A stretch of 64,000 bases of DNA from Rhizobium acidisoli (GTDB lineage: Bacteria > Pseudomonadota > Alphaproteobacteria > Rhizobiales > Rhizobiaceae). Shown in pieces: positions 1-8,883 of this stretch. Each line of letters begins with the position of its first letter. Position 1 is the stretch's first letter. The stretch covers positions 496,001 to 560,000 of the forward strand of contig NZ_CP035001.1 of assembly GCF_002531755.2 (NCBI RefSeq). Direction: 5' to 3'. The translations under genes were made by a program, and so were the position numbers. A model generated the notes under the pieces. The model searched no databases, was not told where the DNA came from, and saw only the letters and a program-made list of their open reading frames with translations.

Positions 1-1241
1 CGGAAGTCCTCATTGCGGTTCAGCTCGCGGATCGCCTGGCCGCGTTCGTCAGGGTTGCCCCAGCCGTTGGCGGAGAAGTTCATGCGCAAGTTATAGCCGA
101 TGAGGCGCGGGCCGAAAGCCAGACGGGCGGGCGCGGTTTTCTCGGCGGCGCGCTTCAGCGAGGCAACGAAGTTTTCCGGCTGCTCGAGATTGGAGATGTC
201 GGCGGATCCGGCCACGGCCTGAACGTCGCGGTCGGCCCAGGTCGAGAGCTTATAGTGCAGCTCGTTGAGATAGGGCAGCTGGTTACCCTTCTCGTCGACC
301 TTCCAGTAGTAGGGGTTGCGGCGCATGACGATGATGTCGTCGGAGCGATATTCGACCGGCACCCAAGCGCCCATGACCGGCATGTTCATGAACTCCGGCG
401 GGAAGGCGTTCTTGAACTGGTCGTAGGTGTTCTTCGAGTATTTTGGATGCTGGGGTTTTAAGATATGAGAGGGACCCGGGCAGAAGTTCGGGTAGGACAT
501 CGTGTAGAGATATTGCTTCGGGAAGGCCTCCTTGAAGGTCCATTCGACGGTGTAGTCGTCGATCTTCTTCAGCGTCGTGCCGACGCCGAAAGCCTCAGGC
601 GAGGCGCCGCCGCCGAGCGGCGAGACGTTCGGATCGATGACTTCGTCGTCCCAGTAGAACATGATGTCGTCGGCATTGAAGGGCGCACCGTCCGACCATT
701 TGGCGCCTTCGACCAGGTGCATGGTCAGCTTGTGGCCGTCTTCAGACCAATCCCAGCTCTTGGCAAGGTTCGGCAGCGGTTCGGTGTCCTTGGCTTCCAC
801 CTGGAACAGCGGGGCGGTGCGCGTCAGGCATTCGGAAAGGCCGATGTCGATGCCGCCCCAGCCCTGCGTCTGGCCGGCGCCGTAGTTCCAGCCTTCCGGC
901 CGGCCGCCGATGACGTGGCGCATCGTATCGCCGTAGACACCGATGCCGTCGGGCATGTTGCCCGTCTTGAAGACCATCGGCTCCTTTGGCAGACGGTCTT
1001 TGACCGCCGGCAGTTTGCCGGTGGCGACGAAATTCTTCGTGACCCAGTCGGGCTCGTGATATTCGGGTAGCGCCTTGAACTCCAGGATGGAGTCGCGCGC
1101 CACATATTTGATCTTGCCTTCCGCCGGGAAGTCCGCCGGCGCCGGCGGAACCGTGGCTTCGGAGGCATATGCATTCAGCGCCAGGACTGAGACGCCGAGC
1201 GTCAGTCCGGCCAGAATGCCAAGTTTGCGAAATTTCATCAT
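1..1241 (-). CDS. agpA: Periplasmic alpha-galactoside-type (SBP family 5) binding protein, C-terminus beyond window
   Basis: The reading frame is open from the start at 1241 to the left edge: 413 codons, C-terminus missing. It begins with two Met codons behind a GGGAG ribosome site and a clear signal peptide (MMKFRKLGILAG, then a hydrophobic core ending ALNAYA). The mature part has the look of peptide-family binding proteins (SBP_bac_5), e.g. LSECLTRTAPLFQ, WSEDGHKLTMHL and GAKWSDGAPFNADDI. In Sinorhizobium meliloti the alpha-galactoside binding protein AgpA belongs to this family and is encoded with melA and the AraC activator AgpT. The same trio occurs here, so AgpA is the preferred reading. 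It would bind melibiose/raffinose-type sugars in the periplasm and feed an ABC permease encoded further left. Family assignment is secure; substrate is inferred from context. Confidence 0.8.
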   Translation of the reverse strand, partial: MMKFRKLGILAGLTLGVSVLALNAYASEATVPPAPADFPAEGKIKYVARDSILEFKALPEYHEPDWVTKNFVATGKLPAVKDRLPKEPMVFKTGNMPDGIGVYGDTMRHVIGGRPEGWNYGAGQTQGWGGIDIGLSECLTRTAPLFQVEAKDTEPLPNLAKSWDWSEDGHKLTMHLVEGAKWSDGAPFNADDIMFYWDDEVIDPNVSPLGGGASPEAFGVGTTLKKIDDYTVEWTFKEAFPKQYLYTMSYPNFCPGPSHILKPQHPKYSKNTYDQFKNAFPPEFMNMPVMGAWVPVEYRSDDIIVMRRNPYYWKVDEKGNQLPYLNELHYKLSTWADRDVQAVAGSADISNLEQPENFVASLKRAAEKTAPARLAFGPRLIGYNLRMNFSANGWGNPDERGQAIRELNRNEDF

Positions 1242-1317
1242 CGTTTCTCCCTCTTGTTCCGGAGCGCGGGGCACGCGGCTCCTGTTCCTCAAACGGCGTG
1301 AAAGTGGGCCGGCGGCC

Positions 1318-1344
1318 CATGGGTTTCCCTCCCGGAAACCCATG
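1318..1344 (-). other. Intercistronic hairpin between melA and agpA
   Basis: A perfect 11-bp stem (CATGGGTTTCC / GGAAACCCATG) with a 5-nt loop lies in the 124-nt gap between melA and the binding-protein gene on the same strand. There is no T-tract, so it is more likely an mRNA-stabilising or processing hairpin that lets the binding protein be made in excess than a terminator. Confidence 0.5.
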
Positions 1345-1365
1345 ACGACCCCTCCTTCACGATAA

Positions 1366-2832
1366 TCAGACGGCCTGTTTCAGCGCCGCCTTTTCCGCGC
1401 GCAGCTCTTCGATCGAGCGAACGTTGCGGCGTGCGGCACCCGCCCAGTCGCGGGTCTGCACCTTGGATTTCGACAGCCGCTCCTTGGCGGCCGGCACGGC
1501 GTCGGCATATTGCGGCAGCCAGCGCGCCTGGGCAACGACCATCTCGTCTACCATTTGCCAGACCTCCTCAGGCGTCGCCACGGCGCCGACCAGAGGGTCG
1601 TGCAGCACGGCAAGCTTCAAGAGATCGATGTCGCCGGATATGGCGGCATGCACCGACATGCGCTGGACATTGATCGAGGCGATGCAAGTGGCGGCACAGG
1701 CTTCCGGCAGGGTAACGCCCGAGACCATATTGATGCCGAAGCGGTCGACGAAGCCCGGCGATTCGATGATCGCATCGGAGGGCAGATTGGTGATGACGCC
1801 GTTGTTCTTGACGTTGAAATGGCCGCGATAGACCCGGTTGGTCTCCAGCGCCTCGAGGATGTGGCTCGCATGTTCGTTCGAGCGCCTGGCCGGATCGATC
1901 GGCTTTGAAGCGGATTCCAGGAACTGGGGGAATTCCGTCTCGAACCAGTTGCGCGTTTCGGTGGAATGGCGGAGGTAGCCGCCAGTCTCGCCGTGGATCC
2001 AGTCGGACATATCGATCCAGCGGGTGATTTCCTCCGGCCGTTTGCGGTACCAGGGCAGGTATTCCGAAAGGTGGCCGTTGCTCTCGGTGGAATAGACGCC
2101 GAACCGCTTCAGCACGTCGATGCGCAGCTTCTCCTGCTGCGAATAGACCGGATGCGCCTCGAAGGCGGCGATGAGCTCGTCCTTGCCGATCCTGCGGCCG
2201 TTGAGGCGAAGGTCGATGAACCAGGTCTGGTGGTTGATGCCGGAGCAGACATAGTCGAGTTCACTCAGCGACTTTGCGCCGAGCACCTCGGCGATCTGCT
2301 CGGCGCCATGCTGGACGCCGTGGCAGAGGCCGACGGTATCGACCTTGCCGTATTCGATCGCAGCCCAGGTGTTCATGGCCATCGGATTAGCATAGTTCAG
2401 GAATTTCGCGCCGGGCTCGGCGACCTCTCTGATATCCTTGCAGAAGTCGAGGATCACGGGAATGTTGCGCTGACCATAGAGAATGCCGCCGGCGCAGATC
2501 GTATCGCCGACGCACTGGTCGATGCCATATTTCAGCGGGATCCTGATATCGTCGGCATAGGCTTCGAGGCCGCCGACCCGCACACAGCTGATGATGTAGC
2601 GGGCGCCGGTCAGCGCCTGGCGCCGGTCGGTCGTCGCCGTCACCTTGGTCGGCAATCCGTTTGATTCGACGATCCGGTCGAGGATCGCCTTGATCATCTC
2701 GAGATTATGCTCGCTGAGATCGGTCAGCGCGAATTCGACGTCGCGAAACTCCGGAACGCACAAAATATCGGTGAACAGCTTCTTGGTGAAGCCAACGCTG
2801 CCCGCACCGATGATAGCGATTTTGAAACTCAT
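1366..2832 (-). CDS. melA: Alpha-galactosidase, glycoside hydrolase family 4
   Basis: 488 aa from ATG 2832, preceded by GAGGTGAAGATC. A longer frame starting at 3012 is open but lacks homology before MSFKIAIIGAG. GH4 enzymes hydrolyse alpha-galactosides in the cytoplasm by an NAD+- and Mn2+-dependent redox mechanism. Visible marks are the N-terminal Rossmann loop (IIGAGSVGFTKKL), the NYANPMAMNTWA segment, the metal-binding Cys/His region (GLCHGVQHGAEQI) and CSGINHQTWFID. Length is normal for the family. It precedes the AgpA-like gene on the same strand and is divergent from an AraC activator, as in the S. meliloti melA-agp locus, so it should split imported melibiose/raffinose. Family is certain; alpha-galactosidase rather than another GH4 specificity rests on motifs and neighbourhood. 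Confidence 0.88.
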   Translation of the reverse strand: MSFKIAIIGAGSVGFTKKLFTDILCVPEFRDVEFALTDLSEHNLEMIKAILDRIVESNGLPTKVTATTDRRQALTGARYIISCVRVGGLEAYADDIRIPLKYGIDQCVGDTICAGGILYGQRNIPVILDFCKDIREVAEPGAKFLNYANPMAMNTWAAIEYGKVDTVGLCHGVQHGAEQIAEVLGAKSLSELDYVCSGINHQTWFIDLRLNGRRIGKDELIAAFEAHPVYSQQEKLRIDVLKRFGVYSTESNGHLSEYLPWYRKRPEEITRWIDMSDWIHGETGGYLRHSTETRNWFETEFPQFLESASKPIDPARRSNEHASHILEALETNRVYRGHFNVKNNGVITNLPSDAIIESPGFVDRFGINMVSGVTLPEACAATCIASINVQRMSVHAAISGDIDLLKLAVLHDPLVGAVATPEEVWQMVDEMVVAQARWLPQYADAVPAAKERLSKSKVQTRDWAGAARRNVRSIEELRAEKAALKQAV

Positions 2833-3044
2833 GATCTTCACCTCGACCCATTCGAATGCTACAGAAAAGATGCTTATGGAGGATCGGCCCGCATGCCGGA
2901 ACATGAGGCTGAAAACGCCGAAAAACTGCCTGTTTTCCTCCCGGCCGCTCTCTCGACCGTGGTCCCTTCCCTGTTTGTCGAGCGGGATTATGCCCGAAAT
3001 CGGCAAGGCCACCAGAGAAGGATTATGCTTTCAGGGGTAATTTT

Positions 3045-3920
3045 GTGCTGCAAAATTTGATTGCAAACGGACAGTCGATGAGGACCGTTTCGCTGCCCCG
3101 CGGCAGGCAGCGATTGCATGCCATGCCGACCAGCTCCGGCTATGAAGTGCGCGAGAACGAGCCCTATGACTGGGATGGCCGCAGGCGCGGCCAGACGCCC
3201 TTCACCGTGTTGCAGCACACGATCAGCGGCACCGGCCGGCTGCGCTACCAGAATCGCAATTATCGGCTTCAGGGCGGCGACACGCTGCTGGTGCTCGTGC
3301 CGCACAACCACCGCTACTGGCTGGAGAAAGGCGACCGCTGGGAATATTTCTGGATTTCGATGAATGGCGAGGAGACGCTACGCATCCACCAGCTGGTCCT
3401 GTCAACCGCCGGGCCGGTGCTGAAACTGCAGCCCTCGACCATCGATCATCTCGCCGATTGCAGCCTGCGCCTCGTGACCGGCGCCACCTCGCCGGGGGCC
3501 GCCTCGGCGATTGCCTATGAGGCGGCGATGGCGCTCTATGACGACGTCTTCGGGTCGCCGGCCTTTGCCGCCGAGCTCAGCGTCATGCAACCGGTGATCG
3601 ACCATATCAACGCCAATCTGGAAAAGCCGCTACCAGTCAGCGAACTCGCCGGCATCGTCGGCCTCAGCCGCGCCCATTTCTCGCGCAGCTTTGCCGAGAG
3701 CGAGGGCATGCCGCCGGCCGAATTCGTGCTGCAGCAGCGGCTGCAGCGCGCCGTCAAGCTTCTGACGAAGGCAGACTTCCTGCCGGTTAAGGAAGTCGCC
3801 ATCATGTGCGGCTTCGAGGATCCCAACTATTTCTCCAAGGTCTTCCGCCGAGTCTACGGCACCAACCCGACGGAATTCCGCACCACCGGCATGTATGCCA
3901 GCATCGGCAAGCTGAGATAG
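3045..3920 (+). CDS. agpT: AraC-family activator, AgpT-like
   Basis: 291 aa from GTG 3045, which has AGGGG seven bases upstream; an internal ATG at 3078 is possible but has a weaker site. The N-terminal half is a cupin-like sugar-sensing domain (GRLRYQNRNYRLQGGDTLLV, then LVPHNHRYWLEKG). The C-terminal hundred residues hold the two AraC helix-turn-helices (LPVSELAGIVGLSRAHFSR and VKEVAIMCGFEDPNYFSKVF) followed by the usual GTNPTEFR. It is divergent from melA with 212 bp between the starts, the place for a shared regulatory region. In S. meliloti AgpT activates melA-agp in response to alpha-galactosides; the same job is inferred here. Confidence 0.75.
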   Translation: MLQNLIANGQSMRTVSLPRGRQRLHAMPTSSGYEVRENEPYDWDGRRRGQTPFTVLQHTISGTGRLRYQNRNYRLQGGDTLLVLVPHNHRYWLEKGDRWEYFWISMNGEETLRIHQLVLSTAGPVLKLQPSTIDHLADCSLRLVTGATSPGAASAIAYEAAMALYDDVFGSPAFAAELSVMQPVIDHINANLEKPLPVSELAGIVGLSRAHFSRSFAESEGMPPAEFVLQQRLQRAVKLLTKADFLPVKEVAIMCGFEDPNYFSKVFRRVYGTNPTEFRTTGMYASIGKLR

Positions 3921-4007
3921 CTGCCGCCTGCTTTCCCTAAAGCTCTTTGTTTTGATGGATGTCATAATCCCGGAACCGCTGCACATTTCCGGGCGACATG
4001 CATTAGG

Positions 4008-5069
4008 TCAGGCCCGCACCTCGAATACCATGTTGAACGGCGTTTCGGTGGCGCGGCGGAAATGCGTGAAGCCGGCATCGAGCGCCACCTTGCGCAGCTT
4101 CATCTCTCCCGCCTGGGCGCCGAGCCCGAGCCCCACCTCCTGCGACAGCGACGCCGGCGTGCAGATCATCGTCGAGGCGCCGTAATAGACGCGGCCGACG
4201 GGATTGAGATTGTCCTTGAGATGATCATGGGCAAAGGGCTCGACGATCAGCCACGTGCCGTTCGGCCCAAGCGTTTCCTTGACATGCTGGCCGGCGCCGA
4301 CCGGATCGCCCATATCGTGAAGGCAGTCGAACATCGCGACCATGTCATAGCCGCGGCCTGGAAATTCCGCCGCCCGGCTCTGCTCGAACGTTACCCGATC
4401 AGCAACGCCGGCGTCTGCGGCGGCGGCCGTGGCTTTTTCGATCGACGGGCCGTGATAGTCGAAGCCGGTAAAGCGCGACGCCGGATAGGCCTGCGCCATC
4501 AGGATGGTCGAGGCCCCATGGCCGCAGCCGACATCGGCAACACTGGCGCCGGCCTTAAGCTTTTCTTCGACCCCGGCAAGCGCCGGTATCCATTCGGCGA
4601 TCAAATGGCTGTTATAGCCCGGACGGAAGAAGCGCTCGGTTCCTCTAAACAGGCAGGTGCTGTGCTCGTGCCAGCCGAGGCCCTTGCCAGTGCGGAAGGC
4701 CTCAGTGACTTTCGGCTCGTCCATCCACATCGATTGCACGACCTCGAAGGCGCCGACGAAGAAGGCCGGGCTGTTTTCCTCGGCAAAGACCATCGCCTGC
4801 TCCGGCGTGAGGCTGAAACGGTCGGTTTTTTCGTCATAGGTAATATAATCAGCCGCCGCCTGGGCGCTCAGCCATTCCCGGAGGTAGCGCTCCTTCACCC
4901 CGGTCTTTTGCGAAAGCTGTTGGACGTTCATCGGCGTGCCATCGGCCATCGCCTTGAAAATTCCTACCTTGTCGCCAAGCACGACCAAGGCGCCCGACAT
5001 GGCGGCGCCGACATCGCCGACCAGCCGGCCAACCAGTGCATCGAGTTTCTGCATATCCGGCTCACGCAT
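4008..5069 (-). CDS. Class I SAM-dependent methyltransferase with N-terminal winged helix
   Basis: 353 aa, ATG 5069 behind a strong GGGAGGAAAC site. Residues about 15-100 form a winged-helix dimerisation-type domain (MNVQQLSQKTGVKERYLREWL), as in small-molecule O-/C-methyltransferases. Residues about 180-330 form the Rossmann methyltransferase core with motif I ASVADVGCGHGAST and the later DMVAMFDCLHDMGDP and LGPNGTWLIVEPFAHD segments. Similar proteins in actinobacteria and proteobacteria are annotated only generically. It is a single gene: the AraC gene converges on it from one side and unlinked small genes lie on the other. Substrate unknown. Confidence 0.8.
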   Translation of the reverse strand: MREPDMQKLDALVGRLVGDVGAAMSGALVVLGDKVGIFKAMADGTPMNVQQLSQKTGVKERYLREWLSAQAAADYITYDEKTDRFSLTPEQAMVFAEENSPAFFVGAFEVVQSMWMDEPKVTEAFRTGKGLGWHEHSTCLFRGTERFFRPGYNSHLIAEWIPALAGVEEKLKAGASVADVGCGHGASTILMAQAYPASRFTGFDYHGPSIEKATAAAADAGVADRVTFEQSRAAEFPGRGYDMVAMFDCLHDMGDPVGAGQHVKETLGPNGTWLIVEPFAHDHLKDNLNPVGRVYYGASTMICTPASLSQEVGLGLGAQAGEMKLRKVALDAGFTHFRRATETPFNMVFEVRA

Positions 5070-5151
5070 TGTTTCCTCCCGCGCGCGTGTTTAAGATGTT
5101 TAAAAATTAGACTTTAATAATATTCAGTCAATCAACCTTTCCTTTCCGCAG

Positions 5152-5316
5152 ATGAGCAGCAGTATTAAGTTCGAAAGAATCCAGAAGATTTCCGCCGGCA
5201 TCACGTATCTGCCCGCAGCGCTCATTAAGGAGACCGAATTGGAACGGCGGCAAGCGCCTGCCCGTGTTTACCATCACCTGGTTCGGAAACTTCGCGAGGC
5301 AGAATCACACTTTTGA
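5152..5316 (+). CDS. Possible 54-aa small protein
   Basis: A 54-codon frame (MSSSIKFERIQKISAGITYL... ends REAESHF) lies in the 262-bp gap before the XRE gene. The residue composition looks protein-like (charged, helical C-terminal half), and its stop is 15 bp before the XRE start. There is no convincing ribosome site upstream and no recognisable domain. It could be a real leader-sized gene of the XRE operon or chance. Confidence 0.2.
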   Translation: MSSSIKFERIQKISAGITYLPAALIKETELERRQAPARVYHHLVRKLREAESHF

Positions 5317-5331
5317 TGTAGGGTTATCACT

Positions 5332-5649
5332 ATGTGCCTATCTTCCGCTCAATGCCGCGCCGCGCGCGCCCTTCTGGCCTGGTCGCAGGATGATCTTTCT
5401 TCGGCGGCCAACGTCGCCAAGGCGACGATCGCCAATTTCGAGGCCGGCAAACGCTCGCCCTATGACCGGACCCTTCAGGACATGAAGCAGGCCCTGGAAG
5501 CAGGCGGCGTCATTTTCATTCCGGAAAACGGTGGAGGGGCCGGCGTCCGGCTTGCCAAACGTGCAAATTCGATCGACACCAATGAGACCGAAACGGTTCA
5601 ATATGAAGAATATCTCGAAAACGACGCGCCGCCTGGTGCGGGTGGCTGA
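5332..5649 (+). CDS. Small XRE-family DNA-binding protein
   Basis: 105 aa. Residues 5-65 form a compact XRE helix-turn-helix (QCRAARALLAWSQDDLSSA, then NVAKATIANFEAGKRSPY), followed by the PENGGGAGVRL tail common in short rhizobial XRE regulators. The acidic C-terminus (about residues 80-105) has no recognisable fold. The stop TGA is directly followed by the ATG of the next gene, so the two are translationally coupled. It may be an autoregulator of this three-gene set. An antitoxin role is possible, but no toxin-like partner is recognisable. Confidence 0.75.
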   Translation: MCLSSAQCRAARALLAWSQDDLSSAANVAKATIANFEAGKRSPYDRTLQDMKQALEAGGVIFIPENGGGAGVRLAKRANSIDTNETETVQYEEYLENDAPPGAGG

Positions 5650-5913
5650 ATGATGACGAAAAAGCAGAAGCTCGAACACTCGGAGCTGGCCGGAGAATTC
5701 ACCGATGACGGGGTCACCGTGCTCGTCGATATCTTCCGCACATCCGGCAGCAATGAAGACTGGACGATGGAAGTGGTGACGCAAGCCGAGGATCTGATCC
5801 GCTGGGACGAGCCCTTTGCCACCGACCGGGAAGCCTTCGACGAATTCCTGGCCGTGGTGGCGCGCGACGGTCTGCGATCGTTTCTCGACGATGACGAACC
5901 GTCCGTCCACTGA
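5650..5913 (+). CDS. Conserved small acidic protein of unknown function
   Basis: 87 aa, starting immediately after the XRE stop (TGAATGATG), with a second Met one codon later. It is strongly acidic (EFTDDGVTVLVDIFRTSGS and a DDDEPSVH end), probably soluble, with no Cys/His motif and no membrane segment. The alternating pattern VTVLVDIFRT...WTMEVV suggests a small beta-rich domain. I do not recognise the family. It sits in the middle of a tight three-gene operon (XRE gene, this, next small gene). Confidence 0.6.
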   Translation: MMTKKQKLEHSELAGEFTDDGVTVLVDIFRTSGSNEDWTMEVVTQAEDLIRWDEPFATDREAFDEFLAVVARDGLRSFLDDDEPSVH

Positions 5914-5922
5914 GGAAAATTC

Positions 5923-6162
5923 GTGAAAAGCATCAATGATCTCGTCGCCTCGGCGAAAACCGTCTGCGATCGGTACCGGGCCGGGCGGATGGAGCGGGAG
6001 ACCGTCCGCGAATGGGTCCTCGGGCTTGGCGCTTATCCAGGCCCGCATGGAGACCGCGTGCGCGAAGCGGTGGAATGGTTCCGCCTGCACAATCGCGAGC
6101 CCGTTTCCGACGACATCGTGCTCGTGGATATCGACCGGCTGCGGGCGATTGCAGCGCCGTGA
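5923..6162 (+). CDS. Small protein of unknown function, third gene of XRE operon
   Basis: 79 aa from GTG 5923. The GAGGAAAATTC ribosome site overlaps the stop of the preceding gene, which supports this rare start. The sequence is mixed-charge helical (VCDRYRAGRMERETVREWVL, later VREAVEWFRLHNREPVSDD) with no known domain. Its position suggests co-expression with the XRE gene. The next gene (FAD/GcvT) starts 155 bp later and may have its own promoter. Confidence 0.55.
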   Translation: MKSINDLVASAKTVCDRYRAGRMERETVREWVLGLGAYPGPHGDRVREAVEWFRLHNREPVSDDIVLVDIDRLRAIAAP

Positions 6163-6317
6163 TCCCGGGGGCGCCCGGCGTGCGCGGCTGGCGCAATCAC
6201 GCCGGTCCTCGGCGGCGTAGGACCATTGGCGATCATGAGCCTCATGCATAATGCCCACGTCGCAAGTCGAGGGCGGCTGGCAAAATTAGTTCGTCCGATC
6301 AGTAAAAGGAACAGCAC

Positions 6318-8879
6318 GTGGCAGCATTTCCGGAAAAGGCAAAGGTCGTCATCATCGGCCTCGGCGGTATCGTCGGCGCCTCCATCGCGCATCATCTCGT
6401 CGAGCGCGGATGGGACGATATTGTCGGCATCGACAAGTCCGGCATCCCGACCGATATCGGCTCGACAGCCCATGCCTCGGACTTCTGTTACACCACGAGC
6501 CACGACTATCTCTCGGTCTGGACCACGCAATATTCGATCGATTTCTACGAGAAGATGGGCCATTACGCCCGCATCGGCGGTCTCGAAGTGGCGCGCACCG
6601 GTGACGACGCCTGGATGGAAGAGATCAAGCGCAAGCTCTCCTCAGCACGCGCTTTCGGCACGCGCGCCCATTATGTCAGCCCTTCCGAGATCAAGGCGAA
6701 GTTCCCGCTGATCGAGGAAGATCAGGTGATGGGCGGCCTTTACGATCCGGACGCCGGCCTCGTCATTCCGCGCTCGCAGACAGTCGCCGGCAAGCTGGTG
6801 GATGCCGCTGAAAAGGCCGGCAAGCTGCAGGTGTTCGGCAACACGCCGGCAAAGTCGCTGATCGTCGAAGGTGGCCGCATCAAGGGCGTCGTCACTCATC
6901 GCGGCACGATCATGGCCGACCACGTCATCGTCTGCGCCGGCCTCTGGGGCCGCCTGATCGCCGAGATGGTCGGCGAAGACCTGCCGGTCATGCCCGTTGA
7001 TCACCCGCTCACATTCTTCGGTCCCTATAACGAGTTCGAAGGCACCGGCAAGGAGATCGGCTTCCCGCTGCTGCGCGACCAGGGCAACTCCGCCTATATG
7101 CGGGATACCGGAGACCCGGCGACGACCGAGGGCGGCCAGATCGAGTGGGGCTATTACGAAGCCAACAATCCGCGCATGTGCCATCCGCGCGATCTTCTCG
7201 AAAAACACGAAGCCCGCCTTTCGCCCTCGCAGCGTGACCTCGAGATGGAACAGATCATCGAGCCGCTCGAGCGCGCCATGGAGCTGACGCCGATCCTCGG
7301 CGAACTCGGCTATAACGAAGGTCACTCCTTCAACGGCCTGCTGCAAGTCTCCGCCGGCGGCGGCGCATCCTGCGGCGAAAGCCAGAAGGTTCGCGGGCTC
7401 TGGTATTGCGTCGCCATCTGGGTCAAGGACGGCCCGGGCTACGGCAAGCTGATCGCCGACTGGATGACCGACGGCCGCACTGAAATCGATCACAACAGCA
7501 TCGATTACGCCCGCTTCTATCCGCATCAGTTGACCGAAGAATTCATCGAGGGTCGCTGCTTCGAAGCCGCCCAGAAGATCTATTTCCCGGCTGTTCACAC
7601 TCGCGAACCCTATGCGTCCGGCCGCAACGCTAAGCGCTCGCCCTTCTACGAGCGCGAAAAGGAACTGGGCGGCTATTTCATGGAACTCGGCGGCTGGGAG
7701 CGTGCGCATGGCTACGCCGCCAACGAGCACCTTCTGGAAAAATATGCCGACCGCGTGCCCGTTCGCGAGAACGAATGGGACAGCCGCCATTTCTGGCGCG
7801 TATCGAATGCCGAGCATCTGGCGATGAGCGAGGATTGCGGCATCGTCAATCTCAGCCACTTCCACATGGTCGATATCGAGGGACCTGACCATGTCGAGCT
7901 CATGGAATGGTTGTGCGCCGCCAAGATCGGCGGCGATGCCAACATCGGCAAGGGCGTTTACACCCACTTCCTCGACGACGAAGGCATGGTCCGCGCCGAC
8001 TTCACGGTCTTCCGCATGGCCGACCGCTGCCGTCTCGTCAACGGCGCCGATGCCGGCCCGCGCGACCTGCACTATATGAAGCGCGTCGCCCAGGACCGCG
8101 GCCTTGACGTCACCATCACCGACGTCTCGGAAAAATTCGTGACGATCGGCATCTGGGGCCCGAACGCACGCGATACGCTGAAAAAGGCTGTCGCCGATCC
8201 GGCCGGGCTTGACCAGGAAAACTTCGCCTTTGCGGCGATCAAGCCGATCGAAATCGCCGGCAAGCCCGTCACCGCTTTCCGCATCTCCTATGTCGGCGAG
8301 CAGGGCTGGGAACTGCACATGAAGTACGAAGACGGCCTCGCCGTCTGGGATGCGCTGCGCGCGACCGGCGTGATGGCCTTCGGCGTCGAAACCTATGCAA
8401 ACTCGCGCCGCATGGAAAAGAGCCTGCGCCTGCAGAACGCCGACCTGCTCACCCAGTACAACCTGATCGAAGCCGATCTCGCCCGTCCGAAGGTCAAGGA
8501 AGCCGATTTCCGCGGCAAGGCAAAACATCTGGAATACAAGGCGCGTGACCACCAGCCGGCCATGCTCTGCACGCTTGTGATGACCGAGAATACCGACAAA
8601 TCGGGGGTGAAGCGTTATCCGCTCGGCAACCTGCCGGTCGTCGACCCTGCAACGGGAGAAGTTCTGGTCGACGAGCTCGGCCGCCGGTCCTACACGACCT
8701 CGATCGCCTACGGCCCGACGGTCGGAAAGAACATTGCTCTGGCCTATCTGCCCTGGTCGCATTGCCAGGTCGGGCGCAAGCTGAATATCGAGTACTTTGC
8801 CGAGACCTATCCGGTGGAGGTTGTCGGCGTCGGCTACAAGCCGATCTACGACCCGGAAAACCTGAAACCCCGCACCTGA
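6318..8879 (+). CDS. FAD-dependent oxidoreductase / GcvT fusion (dimethylglycine/sarcosine dehydrogenase-like)
   Basis: 853 aa from GTG 6318 with AAAAGGA upstream. The N-terminal 390 residues are a DAO-type FAD domain: dinucleotide loop VVIIGLGGIVGASIAHHL at 10-27 and GSTAHASDF at 48-56, where the His matches the position that carries covalent FAD in dimethylglycine and sarcosine dehydrogenases. Next comes the FAO_M linker region, and from about residue 450 the folate-binding aminomethyltransferase (GcvT) half with its C-terminal barrel (SIAYGPTVGKNIALAYLP). Such fusions oxidatively remove N-methyl groups and pass the one-carbon unit to tetrahydrofolate. The exact methylamine is not readable from the sequence. 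The motif differs from the common GSTWHAAG, so substrate may differ too. The PAP2 gene converges on it 4 bp downstream. Confidence 0.85.
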   Translation: MAAFPEKAKVVIIGLGGIVGASIAHHLVERGWDDIVGIDKSGIPTDIGSTAHASDFCYTTSHDYLSVWTTQYSIDFYEKMGHYARIGGLEVARTGDDAWMEEIKRKLSSARAFGTRAHYVSPSEIKAKFPLIEEDQVMGGLYDPDAGLVIPRSQTVAGKLVDAAEKAGKLQVFGNTPAKSLIVEGGRIKGVVTHRGTIMADHVIVCAGLWGRLIAEMVGEDLPVMPVDHPLTFFGPYNEFEGTGKEIGFPLLRDQGNSAYMRDTGDPATTEGGQIEWGYYEANNPRMCHPRDLLEKHEARLSPSQRDLEMEQIIEPLERAMELTPILGELGYNEGHSFNGLLQVSAGGGASCGESQKVRGLWYCVAIWVKDGPGYGKLIADWMTDGRTEIDHNSIDYARFYPHQLTEEFIEGRCFEAAQKIYFPAVHTREPYASGRNAKRSPFYEREKELGGYFMELGGWERAHGYAANEHLLEKYADRVPVRENEWDSRHFWRVSNAEHLAMSEDCGIVNLSHFHMVDIEGPDHVELMEWLCAAKIGGDANIGKGVYTHFLDDEGMVRADFTVFRMADRCRLVNGADAGPRDLHYMKRVAQDRGLDVTITDVSEKFVTIGIWGPNARDTLKKAVADPAGLDQENFAFAAIKPIEIAGKPVTAFRISYVGEQGWELHMKYEDGLAVWDALRATGVMAFGVETYANSRRMEKSLRLQNADLLTQYNLIEADLARPKVKEADFRGKAKHLEYKARDHQPAMLCTLVMTENTDKSGVKRYPLGNLPVVDPATGEVLVDELGRRSYTTSIAYGPTVGKNIALAYLPWSHCQVGRKLNIEYFAETYPVEVVGVGYKPIYDPENLKPRT

Positions 8880-8883
8880 TGAC

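Noticed and set aside
742..1320. 192-codon frame on the minus strand over the binding-protein N-terminus
   Set aside because: Arg/Pro-rich out-of-frame shadow; the true frame has a signal peptide, ribosome site and family motifs.
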